Numbered from the stretch's first letter, positions 16,373 through 25,817 are shown. The stretch: DNA of 64,000 bases from Peptococcaceae bacterium (GCA_017547685.1 JAFYPD010000027.1:1-64000), one strand, 5' to 3'. Notes: generated by a model from the sequence alone, not told the origin. Made by a program: numbers and translations.

Positions 16373-17166
16373 TCCAGTCTGTCATGGGCAGCAGCCACCA
16401 CAGCCGCTGCATCCGCCACAAAATCGGTATCGGGATTTTTGCATCCCCACAGTAAATACTCTATATTGCCTTCCGGCCCTTTTACCGGCGAGAAATCCAG
16501 CCCCCATACCGTCAGATTGATTTCTTTGCACAGTGCCAGAATTTTTTCCACCACTTCCTGATGAACGGCAGGGTCGCGCACAACACCTTTTTTGCCCACT
16601 TTTTCCTTGCCTGCCTCAAACTGCGGTTTAATCAGCGCCAGCACATGACCGCCCTCTTTCAGGAATGTCATAGCCGGCGGCAGAATTTTATCCAGCGAGA
16701 TAAAGGACACATCGGTAGTAACCACATCCACCATCTCACCCAGACTGTCTGCGTCCAGATAGCGGGCATTGGTTTTCTCCATGTTGATAACCCGCTCATC
16801 GGTACGCAGTTTCCAGTCTAACTGGTTATAGCCAACATCGACAGCAAATACCTTTGCCGCACCGTTCTGCAGTGCACAGTCCACAAATCCGCCAGTGGAG
16901 GCTCCAATGTCAGCTACCACTTTTCCGGTTAAATCGACAGGAAACACCTGCAATGCCTTTTCCAGCTTCAAACCGCCGCGGCTTACATACGGAATGTCCT
17001 GCCCCAGCAGGCGGATTGGCAGGTCAGGATTAATTTCGGTACCCGCTTTGTCTATCTTCTTTTCATCTACCAGCACTTTGCCGGCCATAATCAGTGCTTT
17101 TGCCTTTTCCCGGCTGGCAGCCAGTCCTTTTTCCACCAGCACAACATCTAATCGTTTTTTCGCCAT
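16369..17166 (-). CDS. tlyA: TlyA family rRNA methyltransferase
   Basis: 265 residues. An S4 RNA-binding domain (about 4-60) is followed by an FtsJ-like Rossmann methyltransferase with SAM motif VVADIGASTGGFVDCAL. TlyA of mycobacteria 2'-O-methylates 16S and 23S rRNA; the Bacillota homologue (YqxC) lies in the same place next to dxs. Older annotation as hemolysin is not supported by the domains. It ends overlapping the next gene by 4 bases. Confidence 0.92.
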   Translation of the reverse strand: MAKKRLDVVLVEKGLAASREKAKALIMAGKVLVDEKKIDKAGTEINPDLPIRLLGQDIPYVSRGGLKLEKALQVFPVDLTGKVVADIGASTGGFVDCALQNGAAKVFAVDVGYNQLDWKLRTDERVINMEKTNARYLDADSLGEMVDVVTTDVSFISLDKILPPAMTFLKEGGHVLALIKPQFEAGKEKVGKKGVVRDPAVHQEVVEKILALCKEINLTVWGLDFSPVKGPEGNIEYLLWGCKNPDTDFVADAAAVVAAAHDRLD

Positions 17167-17172
17167 ATCCGG

Positions 17173-19056
17173 TTACACCTGCTTTTCTTCCAGCCGCTGC
17201 CGGATTTTTTCAACCACACTGTCGGCATCCAGACCGGCCAGCTGTTTCAGCAAGTCGGTCTTACCGTGCGATACAAAGGTATCGCCAATGCCAATGCGCA
17301 ATATGTTACTGGTATCTGCACCATGCTGATTCAGAAGTTCCAGCACAGCAGAGCCGAAACCGCCTGCCAGCATATGCTCTTCCATTGTAACTACAAGGTC
17401 ACGCCGCTGTACACAATCCAGAATCACCGCTTCATCCAGCGGTTTTGCAAACCGCGCATTGACCACCGTTGCTGTGATACCCAGCTCAGCCTGCAGTTTT
17501 TCTGCTGTCTGCTGTGCCACTGCCACCATACTGCCAATGGCCAGCAGTGTTACCCTGCTGCCCTGCTGCAGTACTTCCGCTTTTCCCAGCGGCAGCTGAT
17601 GCACCGGCTCATCCATTGGTACACCCAGCCCTGCTCCCCGCGGATACCGCACAGATACCGGACAGTTATACTGCAATGCCGAATAAAGCATATGGCGCAG
17701 TTCATTTTCATCTTTCGGCGCCATACATACCATACCTGGAATATGACGCAGATAGGAAAAGTCAAACAGACCGTGATGGGTCGGACCGTCATCGCCTACA
17801 ATCCCGGCTCTGTCCAGACAGAACACCACCGGGGCATTCTGCAGTGCCACATCATGTAAAATCTGGTCGTAGGCCCGCTGCAGGAAGGTGGAGTAAATAG
17901 CCACCACCGGCTTATAGCCGTCTAGTGCCATGGCAGCCGCCATGGTTACCGCGTGTTCCTCCGCGATACCCACATCAATGGTTCGCTGCGGGAACTGCTC
18001 CTGAAATATATTGATGCCGGTACCTTTCCCCATAGCGGCTGTGATACCGACAATTCTGTCATCTTCCTTGCCCAGCGCTGTCAGTGTCTTTCCGAACACC
18101 GATGTATAGCTCGGCACTGCCGATTTATTTTTTACCTGACCGGTTGCAATATCAAATGCCCCCACACCGTGGAACAAATCCGGATTTTTTTCAGCCGGTT
18201 CGTAGCCTTTCCCTTTGCGGGTTACCACATGCACCAGAACAGGATAGTTCATATTTTTCACATTTTCCAGCACTGCCAGCAGCGCCGATAAATCATGGCC
18301 GTTCACCGGCCCGTAATATTTAAAGCCCAGCTCTTCAAACAGAACCCCCGGAACCAGCATGTACTTCAGCGAGTCTTTCAGTTTGTCCGCCGCCTTGAAC
18401 ATTTTGTCGCCGATGGCAGGAATTTTTTTCAGCAAATCCTCTACCTCTTCCTTGCTCTTCGTGTAGGATGGATTGCTGCGTGCCCGGCTTAAATATTCGG
18501 CCATGCCTCCCACATTGGGGTCAATGGACATTTCGTTGTCATTCAGAATCACAATCAGATTACTCTTATTGTTTCCTGCATTCAGCATGGCTTCGTAAGG
18601 CATACCTCCTGTCAGTGCACCGTCACCAATCACAGCAATCACATTGCTGTCTTCGCCGCGCAAATCACGGGCTTTCGCCAGCCCTACCGCAGCCGAGATA
18701 GATGTACTGCTGTGTCCGGCGCCAAATGCGTCATGAACGCTTTCACTGCGCTTTGGAAAACCGGATAACCCGCCGTGGGTACGAATCGTTGAGAACTGCT
18801 CATACCGCCCTGTCAGTAATTTGTGTACATAGGCCTGATGCCCAACGTCCCACACAATTTTGTCCTCCGGTGTGCGGAACACCATATGCAGCGCCAGTGT
18901 CAGCTCTACCACACCAAGATTCGGCGCCAGATGGCCGCCGTTCTGCGATACCACCTGAATGATGTCCTGCCGGATTTCCTGCGCCAGCACTTTTAACTCT
19001 GCTACTTTTAACTGTTTGATGTCCTCCGGACTTTTTATATGCTGTAAATACTGCAT
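17173..19056 (-). CDS. dxs: 1-deoxy-D-xylulose-5-phosphate synthase
   Basis: 627 residues. It makes DXP from pyruvate and glyceraldehyde-3-phosphate with thiamine diphosphate, the first step of the MEP isoprenoid route. The TPP motif starts at GDGALTGG and ends at NDNEMSI; the catalytic Glu region is GIAEEHAVTMAAAMA; the transketolase C-terminal domain is complete. RBS AAGGTGA precedes the ATG. It sits just downstream of ispA, so precursor and prenyl-chain synthesis are coupled in one operon. Confidence 0.96.
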   Translation of the reverse strand: MQYLQHIKSPEDIKQLKVAELKVLAQEIRQDIIQVVSQNGGHLAPNLGVVELTLALHMVFRTPEDKIVWDVGHQAYVHKLLTGRYEQFSTIRTHGGLSGFPKRSESVHDAFGAGHSSTSISAAVGLAKARDLRGEDSNVIAVIGDGALTGGMPYEAMLNAGNNKSNLIVILNDNEMSIDPNVGGMAEYLSRARSNPSYTKSKEEVEDLLKKIPAIGDKMFKAADKLKDSLKYMLVPGVLFEELGFKYYGPVNGHDLSALLAVLENVKNMNYPVLVHVVTRKGKGYEPAEKNPDLFHGVGAFDIATGQVKNKSAVPSYTSVFGKTLTALGKEDDRIVGITAAMGKGTGINIFQEQFPQRTIDVGIAEEHAVTMAAAMALDGYKPVVAIYSTFLQRAYDQILHDVALQNAPVVFCLDRAGIVGDDGPTHHGLFDFSYLRHIPGMVCMAPKDENELRHMLYSALQYNCPVSVRYPRGAGLGVPMDEPVHQLPLGKAEVLQQGSRVTLLAIGSMVAVAQQTAEKLQAELGITATVVNARFAKPLDEAVILDCVQRRDLVVTMEEHMLAGGFGSAVLELLNQHGADTSNILRIGIGDTFVSHGKTDLLKQLAGLDADSVVEKIRQRLEEKQV

Positions 19057-19095
19057 TGTCGTTCACCTTCTTTACTCTAGCTGCCAATCTATCCA

Positions 19096-19980
19096 TTAAC
19101 TTTCCCTGCCCAGCAGATACTGTGCCAGCTGCACCAGCATGTCCGCTTTTTCGCCGAACGGTTCCAGGGCCGCAACAGCCGCCTGCACCGCCTCGTCCGC
19201 CATTACGCGGGACTGTTCCAGCCCGAACAGCGCCGGGAATGTTGCTTTTTCATTTTTTTCATCGCTGCCTACCGGTTTGCCGATTTTGCTTGCATCGCCT
19301 GCCACATCTAAAATGTCATCGGTAATCTGAAACGCCAGCCCCAGCTGACGGGCATACTCGGTTAATGCTGCCAGCTGTGTTTCATCTGCACCGCCCAGCA
19401 TAGCCCCCATACGAACCGAGGCCACAATCAGTGCACCGGTTTTATGATGATGAATATAGTGCAGCAGCTCGGTTGTCGGCTTTGTCTGCTCGGATATGAT
19501 ATCAACCACCTGACCGCCAATCATACCGGCAGTGCCGCTGGCTCTACTCACTTCCCCAATGATTGTCACAATCTGCCGGCTGTTTGTATCATCAGCCATG
19601 CCGGACAGAATTTCAAACGCATAGGTCAGCAGGGCATCGCCTGCTAAAATTGCCATCCCTTCGCCAAACACTTTGTGATTGGTCAGTTTGCCTCTGCGGT
19701 AGTCATCGTCATCCATCCCCGGCAAATCGTCATGAATCAGCGAATAGGTGTGAATGCATTCCATGGCGCAGGCTGCATCCAGCACCGGCTTCCAGTCGCC
19801 GCAGACAGTCTCACAGGCTGCCAGTGCCAGCATTGGCCGAAATCGTTTTCCACCGGCAAATACACTGTATGCCATCGCCTGATGAATCACTTCCGGATAA
19901 TCGGTTTCTGCAGGCAGCAGCTCCTTTAAACGGGTGTCTGTAACAGCCCGCGCCTCTTTCATATACGTTTTGATATCCAT
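19096..19980 (-). CDS. ispA: Short-chain polyprenyl (farnesyl) diphosphate synthase
   Basis: 294 residues. It condenses IPP with allylic diphosphates. The first aspartate-rich motif is DDLPGMDDDDYRRG and the second is DDILDVAGD. The small residues before the first motif and the length are those of FPP/GPP synthases rather than long-chain enzymes. RBS AAGGAG precedes the ATG. It follows xseB, as in Bacillus yqiD. Confidence 0.94.
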   Translation of the reverse strand: MDIKTYMKEARAVTDTRLKELLPAETDYPEVIHQAMAYSVFAGGKRFRPMLALAACETVCGDWKPVLDAACAMECIHTYSLIHDDLPGMDDDDYRRGKLTNHKVFGEGMAILAGDALLTYAFEILSGMADDTNSRQIVTIIGEVSRASGTAGMIGGQVVDIISEQTKPTTELLHYIHHHKTGALIVASVRMGAMLGGADETQLAALTEYARQLGLAFQITDDILDVAGDASKIGKPVGSDEKNEKATFPALFGLEQSRVMADEAVQAAVAALEPFGEKADMLVQLAQYLLGRES

Positions 19981-19992
19981 AGCTGAAACTCC

Positions 19993-20211
19993 TTATATCG
20001 ATTCCTGCATCTCCACAAATTCTTCCCCGCGAAGAATTTTCAGCGTTCCTTCTGCCGCAGTCAGTTTCGCCTGGCAGAGTCTAATATATTCCAGACCATC
20101 CTGAAAACAGCGGATAGACTCCTCCAGCGGAAGATCTCCGGCATCCAGCCGGCGCAATACCTGCTCCAGCTGCTCCATGGCCTGCTCATAGCTCATCTCT
20201 TTTATTTCCAT
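19993..20211 (-). CDS. xseB: Exodeoxyribonuclease VII small subunit
   Basis: 72 residues, a two-helix protein with the family pattern SYEQAMEQLEQVLRRLD followed by LPLEESIRCFQDGLEYIRLC. It binds the large subunit XseA in a multi-subunit complex. It overlaps the end of xseA by 10 bases, so translation is probably coupled. Confidence 0.95.
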   Translation of the reverse strand: MEIKEMSYEQAMEQLEQVLRRLDAGDLPLEESIRCFQDGLEYIRLCQAKLTAAEGTLKILRGEEFVEMQESI

Positions 20212-21419
20212 GTTTTTTCCTCCCTGCCAGTCACAGAAGCTGTCAGGCGCCCCTGTTCCAGTATCACGGTGATGGTATCGCCCGCCGCAACATCACTGGC
20301 ACAGCGCACCAGTTTACCCGCATCATTTTCACAAAGCGCATAGCCGCGGCTCAGCACATGCAGCGGGCTCAGCGCATTGAGCTGCTCAGCACTGGAAGCC
20401 AGCTGCTGTCGTTTCTGCTGCAGCTGCTGTTCCATGTACTGCTGCAGCCGCTCTGTGCGGTCGTCCAGAAGCTGCTGCCGGTCCTGCAATAACAATCCGG
20501 GTTTCTGAAAAATCCGATGCTGTGCAATATGTTCCAGCCGCAGCTGTTTCTGCCGCAGACAGCTTTCATAGCGCTGTACCAGTGTGCGCTGACGCAAAGC
20601 CAAATCCTGCTGCAGCTGACGCAGCACCGGAACTGCCAGTTCTGCCGCCATAGACGGTGTGGCTGCCCTCACATCAGCAGCGAAGTCAGCCAGTGTCACA
20701 TCGGTCTCATGACCGACGGCACTGATAATCGGCACCGGACTTTCTGCAATCTTGCGCACAACGGCCTCCTCATTAAAACACCACAGTTCTTCCAGAGAAC
20801 CGCCGCCGCGGCCAGTAATAATGACATCCATATCCTGCTGATACAGCATGTCCAGCGACTGACAGATAGAAGCAATCCCCTCTCTGCCCTGCACAATGGC
20901 AGGCACTACATAAACGGACACCGCCGGATTCCGGCGGCGAATAATCGACAGTAAATCGCGGATGGCCGCACCGGTCGGCGAGGTCACAATTCCGATTTTG
21001 CGCGGCAGAAAAGGCAGCGGCCGTTTTCGTTCCGCATCAAACAGCCCTTCCGCCAGCAGTCTGGCTTTCAGTTTTTCATAAGCCATATGTAATGCGCCTG
21101 CACCGGCCTGCATCATCTGCTCCGCATAAAGCTGATAGATGCCGTCCCGCTCATACACAGACACATATCCGGCAATCAGCACCTCCATGCCGTGAGCAGG
21201 CTGAAACTGCAGACGCTGCGCATTGCTGCGGAACATCACACATTTAATACTTCCTGTTTTATCTTTCAGCGAAAAATACAGATGACCGGAGCTGTGCCGG
21301 GTAAAGTTGGAAATCTCCCCCCGCACCAGCACACTGCTCATTTTTCCGTCACGCTGTAACAGGTTTTTGATATATGAATTGATGTCACTGACAGACAGAA
21401 TTTCTCGTTGTGCCTGCAT
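20202..21419 (-). CDS. xseA: Exodeoxyribonuclease VII large subunit
   Basis: 405 residues. It degrades single-stranded DNA. An N-terminal OB fold (about 5-105, with VRGEISNF) is followed by a catalytic domain with the family blocks GIVTSPTGAAIRDLL, GRGGGSLEELWCFN and ISAVGHETDVTLAD. A Gln-rich coiled coil (about 265-345) binds XseB. RBS AGGTGAGAGG precedes the ATG. Confidence 0.96.
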   Translation of the reverse strand: MQAQREILSVSDINSYIKNLLQRDGKMSSVLVRGEISNFTRHSSGHLYFSLKDKTGSIKCVMFRSNAQRLQFQPAHGMEVLIAGYVSVYERDGIYQLYAEQMMQAGAGALHMAYEKLKARLLAEGLFDAERKRPLPFLPRKIGIVTSPTGAAIRDLLSIIRRRNPAVSVYVVPAIVQGREGIASICQSLDMLYQQDMDVIITGRGGGSLEELWCFNEEAVVRKIAESPVPIISAVGHETDVTLADFAADVRAATPSMAAELAVPVLRQLQQDLALRQRTLVQRYESCLRQKQLRLEHIAQHRIFQKPGLLLQDRQQLLDDRTERLQQYMEQQLQQKRQQLASSAEQLNALSPLHVLSRGYALCENDAGKLVRCASDVAAGDTITVILEQGRLTASVTGREEKTWK

Positions 21420-21465
21420 CCTCTCACCTGCTTTTTCCTTTTACATTTCAACAATTGATAAAAAA

Positions 21466-22005
21466 TTATTCCGTCATTTTGCCGCCCAGAATATCGGCAG
21501 CTTCTTCCTCACTCAGTTCGTGCTCAATCACAGCCGGTTCGGTCTGTTCCAGAGTCGGCGGCTGGGCCATGACGTCTGCCGCAGCTTCTGTCACCAGATT
21601 ATCCCGTTTTTCTTCGTTTTTCAGCACTTTGTCCAGAATACTGTTAATAAAGCCAGCCGATTCTTTTTTCCCGTATACTTTGGCGATATCCAGTACTTCA
21701 TTGATAGCGCCTTTTGGAGAAATATGAGCGCTGTACAGCATTTCATAAACAGCCAGCCGCAGTAAATTGCGGTCTACGCTCATCATGCGTTCCACTTTCC
21801 AGCCAGTGGTATGTTTCTGAATAATGGCATCGATTTCTTCCATCTTCTCTTCCACTGCCGTTACCAGTTCCCGGCAGAAAACCTGCTCTCTCTCATTCAG
21901 GCCATCGTTGTTCATGGTGTGCTGCAATGCAGTTTCCAGATCGTTTTTTCCCATATCAATCTGATAAATAATTTTAAATGCGGTTTCTCTGCTTTGATGT
22001 CTCAT
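21466..22005 (-). CDS. nusB: Transcription antitermination factor NusB, extended
   Basis: 179 residues. NusB binds boxA RNA with NusE during rRNA antitermination. The core (1-135) shows RETAFKIIYQIDM, then TTGWKVERMMSVDRNLLRLAVYEML and INEVLDIAKVYG. About 40 extra residues, acidic and low in complexity (Glu, Ala, Pro), extend the C-terminus beyond the usual 130-140. RBS AGAGGTG. Confidence 0.94.
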   Translation of the reverse strand: MRHQSRETAFKIIYQIDMGKNDLETALQHTMNNDGLNEREQVFCRELVTAVEEKMEEIDAIIQKHTTGWKVERMMSVDRNLLRLAVYEMLYSAHISPKGAINEVLDIAKVYGKKESAGFINSILDKVLKNEEKRDNLVTEAAADVMAQPPTLEQTEPAVIEHELSEEEAADILGGKMTE

Positions 22006-22009
22006 AAAA

Positions 22010-22444
22010 TTACACCTCTGTTTCTTCGTTTTCAGCTGCTTCTTCTACCGGTTCTGTATGGTCAAAAGAAATTCCCTGTACATAAATATTGACTTCTTTT
22101 ACGCGTAATCCTGTCATGGTGTGAATAGAATCACGCACCTGATTCTGAATCTCCAGTGCCAGTTTTGGAATCTTAACACCATATTCTACAAAAATATATA
22201 ATGCAATGATAACGTCCTGATCGTTCAGTTCCACCTTGACCCCTTTGGTCAGGTTTTTTTTCCCCAGCTTTTCTGTCAGCCCGGCTGCCATACTGCCCGA
22301 CATGGCGGAAATACCTTTGATCTGTGCTGCAACCATACTGACAATCCCGGCGATGGCATCCTCAGAAATTTTAATGCTGCCATAGGCATTGACCGTTTCA
22401 CCGGCAGTATATTCCTGATTTTTACTTTCAGGCATATCGTTCAC
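22010..22444 (-). CDS. Asp23/Gls24 family envelope stress protein
   Basis: 144 residues. The typical Asp23 core begins GSIKISEDAIAGIVSMVAAQIKGI and continues through VKVELNDQDVIIALYIFVEYGVKIP. Members are cytoplasmic proteins found at the membrane and linked to cell-wall homeostasis. As in Bacillus (yqhY), the gene directly precedes nusB. Tail and head are acidic extensions. It is the first gene of the long operon running to recN. Confidence 0.92.
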   Translation of the reverse strand: MNDMPESKNQEYTAGETVNAYGSIKISEDAIAGIVSMVAAQIKGISAMSGSMAAGLTEKLGKKNLTKGVKVELNDQDVIIALYIFVEYGVKIPKLALEIQNQVRDSIHTMTGLRVKEVNIYVQGISFDHTEPVEEAAENEETEV

Positions 22445-22472
22445 CCCAACTCATATGGTTATACTCTATCTT

Positions 22473-22501
22473 AGTATACCAGTATTTCAAAAAAATTTAA
22501 A
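22473..22501 (-). promoter_or_regulatory. Promoter of the Asp23-nusB-...-recN operon
   Basis: TTTAAA (22496-22501), 17 bases, TATACT (22473-22478), minus strand. It is located 30 bases before the first gene. Confidence 0.6.
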
Positions 22502-22532
22502 CTGGATTTGCATAAATTCTGCATAAAATACA

Positions 22533-22590
22533 GAAAAAAATTCAGAACCGGAGCAACACGCTGTAATAGCTGTTATTCCGGCTCTGAACT
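22533..22590 (-). terminator. Terminator of the spoIIIA operon
   Basis: On the minus strand the arm TTCAGAGCCGGA (within 22577-22590) pairs with TCCGGTTCTGAA (22540-22553), followed by TTTTTTT. Confidence 0.82.
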
Positions 22591-22675
22591 TTGTTTCAGT
22601 CTGTTTCCACAGGCTTGTATTTTATTTGTCAAAATAAAAATATGCAGATTGCATGTTATATTTATACGTTTCTCG

Positions 22676-23272
22676 TTATATCTGCTCCTTTTCCGTTTTT
22701 AGCGGTACCAGAATAATCTGGTCCGTACCGTAATCCGTGTTGCGCTTTACCAGATCATAAATTTTTTCATACTGCTCTGCCAGTTCTGATTGCGCTACAA
22801 TCACATTGGCCTGCTGTTCCTCCAGCACCACCAGACAGTGTTGAATCCCTTTGGCCTGCAGCAGCAGTTCCAGCCTCTGCTCCTTATACTGCAGCAACTC
22901 GTACTGCCGCAGCCACTGCTGTTTTTCTTCAAACTGCAGATGATTCAGCCCATCTTTCAGCTGCTGCCAGCTGCTGTCCCGTTCCATACGCAGCGCTGCA
23001 ATCTGATTTTCCAGCGTCGCTGTTTCTTCTGCTGTTTCTGTGTCAATTCTGTCTTCTGTAAACAGCGCCGTCTCAGCTGCTGCCTGCATCTGTTCTTCTG
23101 TGTACTGCTGTTCCCAGTCTGCCGCAGTTTCCTGTGCCTGACCAGCCGTCAGCATTGCCGCTTCCTGCTCAGGAAGCGTTGTGAAAAACAGATTCCCTAT
23201 CACACCCATAGCCAGCAGCCCCATACAGATGACACCGATGGCAGCACGAACCGCATGTACAAACTCATTCAT
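22676..23272 (-). CDS. spoIIIAH: Stage III sporulation protein AH
   Basis: 198 residues. SpoIIIAH is a mother-cell membrane protein that forms a ring and binds forespore SpoIIQ to make the feeding-tube channel. There is one membrane segment (about 9-31), a Gln/Glu-rich helical middle, and a C-terminal YscJ/FliF-like domain ending LVKRNTDYGTDQIILVPL. The start ATG 23272 has GGAGG 8 bases upstream; the longer frame to 23392 overlaps spoIIIAG. It overlaps spoIIIAG by 8 bases and is the last gene of the operon. Confidence 0.92.
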   Translation of the reverse strand: MNEFVHAVRAAIGVICMGLLAMGVIGNLFFTTLPEQEAAMLTAGQAQETAADWEQQYTEEQMQAAAETALFTEDRIDTETAEETATLENQIAALRMERDSSWQQLKDGLNHLQFEEKQQWLRQYELLQYKEQRLELLLQAKGIQHCLVVLEEQQANVIVAQSELAEQYEKIYDLVKRNTDYGTDQIILVPLKTEKEQI

Positions 23273-23837
23273 GCACAGCACCTCCTTCACCAGGCAGCAC
23301 CATAATCTGTTCTGTGGAAAGCTGCAATACGGTGGCAGCCGCCTGTAACAGCTGCTCCTGTACACTGGCCTGGCAGGCTCCAGCTGCCACAATTAAAACG
23401 CCTCGTATCTCCGGCATGGTTTCTTCGATTAACAGTGCACCACCCTGTCCAGCCTGCTGTACCACCGTCTGATGTTCCTGCAGTTCGGTGGTCTGCTGCC
23501 TGCTGTCCCCATTGGTTTCCGTGCTGTTTCGTTCTGTTTTCTGTATGTCGCGGGCATATTCTTTCCGTCCCAAATCATTGACCGTAATCTGCACGGTCAC
23601 ATCGCCCGCCCCTTTTACCTGCATCAGGGTCTGTTCCAGCTGCCGCTCCAGAGCGGATACCGACGATGATGACTGGACAGACACAGTCCCTGCCTGCTGC
23701 ACCGTTGGCTGGCTGCTCTGCTGTTCCGTTCCTTCTCCTCTCCCGCCGATACATAGCAATACCACCCCCAGCATCGCCAGCAGTCCCAGCCGGATGATAT
23801 TCTGCCGCTGTTTCTGGTTCATCTCACTCCAACGCAT
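23265..23837 (-). CDS. spoIIIAG: Stage III sporulation protein AG
   Basis: 190 residues. SpoIIIAG builds a large membrane ring of the SpoIIIA-SpoIIQ complex. One N-terminal membrane segment (about 14-30), then a Ser/Gln-rich linker, then the ring-building domain beginning LEQTLMQVKGAGDVTVQITV, characteristic of the family. The acidic and polar insertion after KEYARDIQKTERN corresponds to the beta-hairpin region. It overlaps spoIIIAF by 14 bases. Confidence 0.93.
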   Translation of the reverse strand: MRWSEMNQKQRQNIIRLGLLAMLGVVLLCIGGRGEGTEQQSSQPTVQQAGTVSVQSSSSVSALERQLEQTLMQVKGAGDVTVQITVNDLGRKEYARDIQKTERNSTETNGDSRQQTTELQEHQTVVQQAGQGGALLIEETMPEIRGVLIVAAGACQASVQEQLLQAAATVLQLSTEQIMVLPGEGGAVHE

Positions 23838-24339
23838 GATGTTCTACCTCCCCGGTTGTAATCAAAATCTGATCTGATGCCAGACCATAATAACCGCCCA
23901 AGGCCTGCGCAATCCGGCTGTAATCAGCCGGTTCCTCCGCTGCAATCCGTATCCGAATCTGCTGCAGACACTGCTCCGCAACATCACATTCCACAGCAAA
24001 CTGTTCCAGCTCTGTTGACAGCAGCAGCAGAGACGTAATCTGCTCTTCCAGCTTTTCCTGATATAACTGATCCATCTTCCTCTGCTGCTCCTCATAGAGA
24101 TTCCCCTGCACCGCCATTACACCTTCGCTGACTGCCGGAACCGTCATCTGCCACTGCTGCAGCATGCCTTCCGGATGAATCATCTGCATGACCGGCTGGA
24201 GCAAAGTCAGCACTACAAAGAACCCCATGGTCATCTTCACATATCCTCGCATCGAACCTTCGGGCAGCAGTAAATCCAGCAGGGTTGTGAGAAATACAAT
24301 GGCAATCAGATTCAGCATAATCGCCCGTATGGTTTCCAT
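23824..24339 (-). CDS. spoIIIAF: Stage III sporulation protein AF
   Basis: 171 residues. Two N-terminal membrane helices contain the family sequence LLLPEGSMRGYVKMTMGFFVVL; a soluble ring-building-motif-like domain follows. ATG 24339 was chosen because AGGAGGGAG lies directly upstream; the longer frame to 24381 would run into spoIIIAE. Role: membrane part of the SpoIIIA channel. Confidence 0.92.
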   Translation of the reverse strand: METIRAIMLNLIAIVFLTTLLDLLLPEGSMRGYVKMTMGFFVVLTLLQPVMQMIHPEGMLQQWQMTVPAVSEGVMAVQGNLYEEQQRKMDQLYQEKLEEQITSLLLLSTELEQFAVECDVAEQCLQQIRIRIAAEEPADYSRIAQALGGYYGLASDQILITTGEVEHHALE

Positions 24340-24349
24340 ACTCTCCCTC

Positions 24350-25408
24350 CTAAAGCGCAGTGCCGCTGGCTGCCAGTACAATTAAAATCATAAAGAAAAA
24401 CAGAACGCCGGTTAACGCAACCACCGCAAACACCAGCATAAAACTGCCTGCAGCCTGCTCCAGCAACGCAATCATACGGCTGTCACCCAATGGCTGCAGC
24501 AAGGCTGCCGCAAAACTGTACATAAAATATAACACTAGAATCTTCAGCGCCGGCAGTACCGTCAGCACTAAAATCACAATCAGTCCGATAAACCCGACTG
24601 CATTGCGGATGACCAGCCCTCCGCTGATAAACGTATCCAGCAGACCGGACAACATGCCGCCAACCACTGGTATTGCATTGCCGGTAATATATTTGACAGC
24701 CCGCAGCGCAAGATGATCCATAGCCTGTCCGCCGATGCCCTGCAGGCTGAGAAGTGCCAGAAACAGCATCACAAAAAAGCTGATGCTGGTCAGAATCACT
24801 TTGCGCAGAAACGCTGCCAGACTGGTGAGCCGATAAGTATCGCTGAAACTGTTCACCAGCTTCAATAACAGTTCCATGGTAATCAGCGGCAATAACACTG
24901 TTCGAAAGAAAAATGCCGCCGCCTGCACCACAAACAAAAGCGACGGCTGCAGCAGCCCCGCTGTTTTTACATTGCCAAGCCCCGCCATCAGCAGTAACTG
25001 CACCGGCAGCAAAGCCATCATGATCTCTGCCATACGGCTGACTGCCCTGGTTCCATCATCCAGCACCTGCTGCCCGCTCTGCAGAATCAGCAGTACAGCA
25101 ACAGCCTGTACTACCATACCAGATACCTTCTGCACACTGCCGCTGCTGAAACTGCTCTCCAGCTGCCGCAGCACTGCAAAAGCGATTGCCAGCAGAATCA
25201 GCTGGCCCAGCAAATCCAGCTGCATCGCAGCCGATACCCACAGCGCATCTGCAATCTGCCGCACAAGCGATGCGATATCAAGCCCGTCTTCCCCGTTCAG
25301 CAGCTGTTCAAAAACTGTTCGAATCGAAAAGGAAGGCAAGTCGTCCTGCATCTGCTGTTCAATGGTTTGCAGTAAGTTGTCTGTATTTAATCCTTCCAGC
25401 CAGTCCAT
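24350..25408 (-). CDS. spoIIIAE: Stage III sporulation protein AE
   Basis: 352 residues, a multi-pass membrane protein with about eight helices and a soluble N-terminal part. Family blocks include YITGNAIPVVGGMLSGLLDT and FSDTYRLTSLAAFLRK. It is a candidate pore or transporter part of the SpoIIIA complex needed for SigG activity in the forespore. It is spaced 13 bases from spoIIIAD. Confidence 0.94.
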   Translation of the reverse strand: MDWLEGLNTDNLLQTIEQQMQDDLPSFSIRTVFEQLLNGEDGLDIASLVRQIADALWVSAAMQLDLLGQLILLAIAFAVLRQLESSFSSGSVQKVSGMVVQAVAVLLILQSGQQVLDDGTRAVSRMAEIMMALLPVQLLLMAGLGNVKTAGLLQPSLLFVVQAAAFFFRTVLLPLITMELLLKLVNSFSDTYRLTSLAAFLRKVILTSISFFVMLFLALLSLQGIGGQAMDHLALRAVKYITGNAIPVVGGMLSGLLDTFISGGLVIRNAVGFIGLIVILVLTVLPALKILVLYFMYSFAAALLQPLGDSRMIALLEQAAGSFMLVFAVVALTGVLFFFMILIVLAASGTAL

Positions 25409-25421
25409 GATGCTCCCCTCC

Positions 25422-25805
25422 CTACAGAATAGCTACCACACTTTCCAGCACAGCCGTCAGCACCGGAAAGGCCAGCAGCAGAATGGCCACTTTTGCCGCA
25501 AATTCCGTTTTCACAGCCAGTGCACTGCTTCCTGCATCCCGGCAGACCTGACAGAAAAACTCAGTAAGCCAGGCAATCCCGATAATCTTAAAAATGGTAG
25601 TCAGGTAAATCACATTCACACCGGCCTGCTCACAGAGCTGCATCAGTGTCTGCAATACGGTCTGCAGCTGCCCTGCCACACTGAGGAACACCATCGCCCC
25701 AAATGCTGTCACCACAAAAATACTGACATTGCTCTTATACTGCTGCAGCACCAGCCACATCACCAGCACCAGAAACCCGCAGCCTAACACCTGAAAGATA
25801 CTCAT
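25422..25805 (-). CDS. spoIIIAD: Stage III sporulation protein AD
   Basis: 127 residues, four membrane helices, with the family motif IFKIIGIAWLTEFFCQVCRDAG. It resembles SpoIIIAC and FliQ/FliP-like export membrane proteins, in line with the proposed secretion-system ancestry of the complex. Confidence 0.94.
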   Translation of the reverse strand: MSIFQVLGCGFLVLVMWLVLQQYKSNVSIFVVTAFGAMVFLSVAGQLQTVLQTLMQLCEQAGVNVIYLTTIFKIIGIAWLTEFFCQVCRDAGSSALAVKTEFAAKVAILLLAFPVLTAVLESVVAIL

Positions 25806-25817
25806 GCCCGCCTCCTG

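Noticed and set aside
16369-17166. Hemolysin function for the tlyA product
   Set aside because: S4 plus FtsJ-like methyltransferase domains indicate rRNA methylation; the hemolysin name is historical.
24876-25787. A 303-codon open frame opposite spoIIIAE/AD
   Set aside because: Ser/Thr/Cys-rich shadow across two genuine genes; it crosses their junction.
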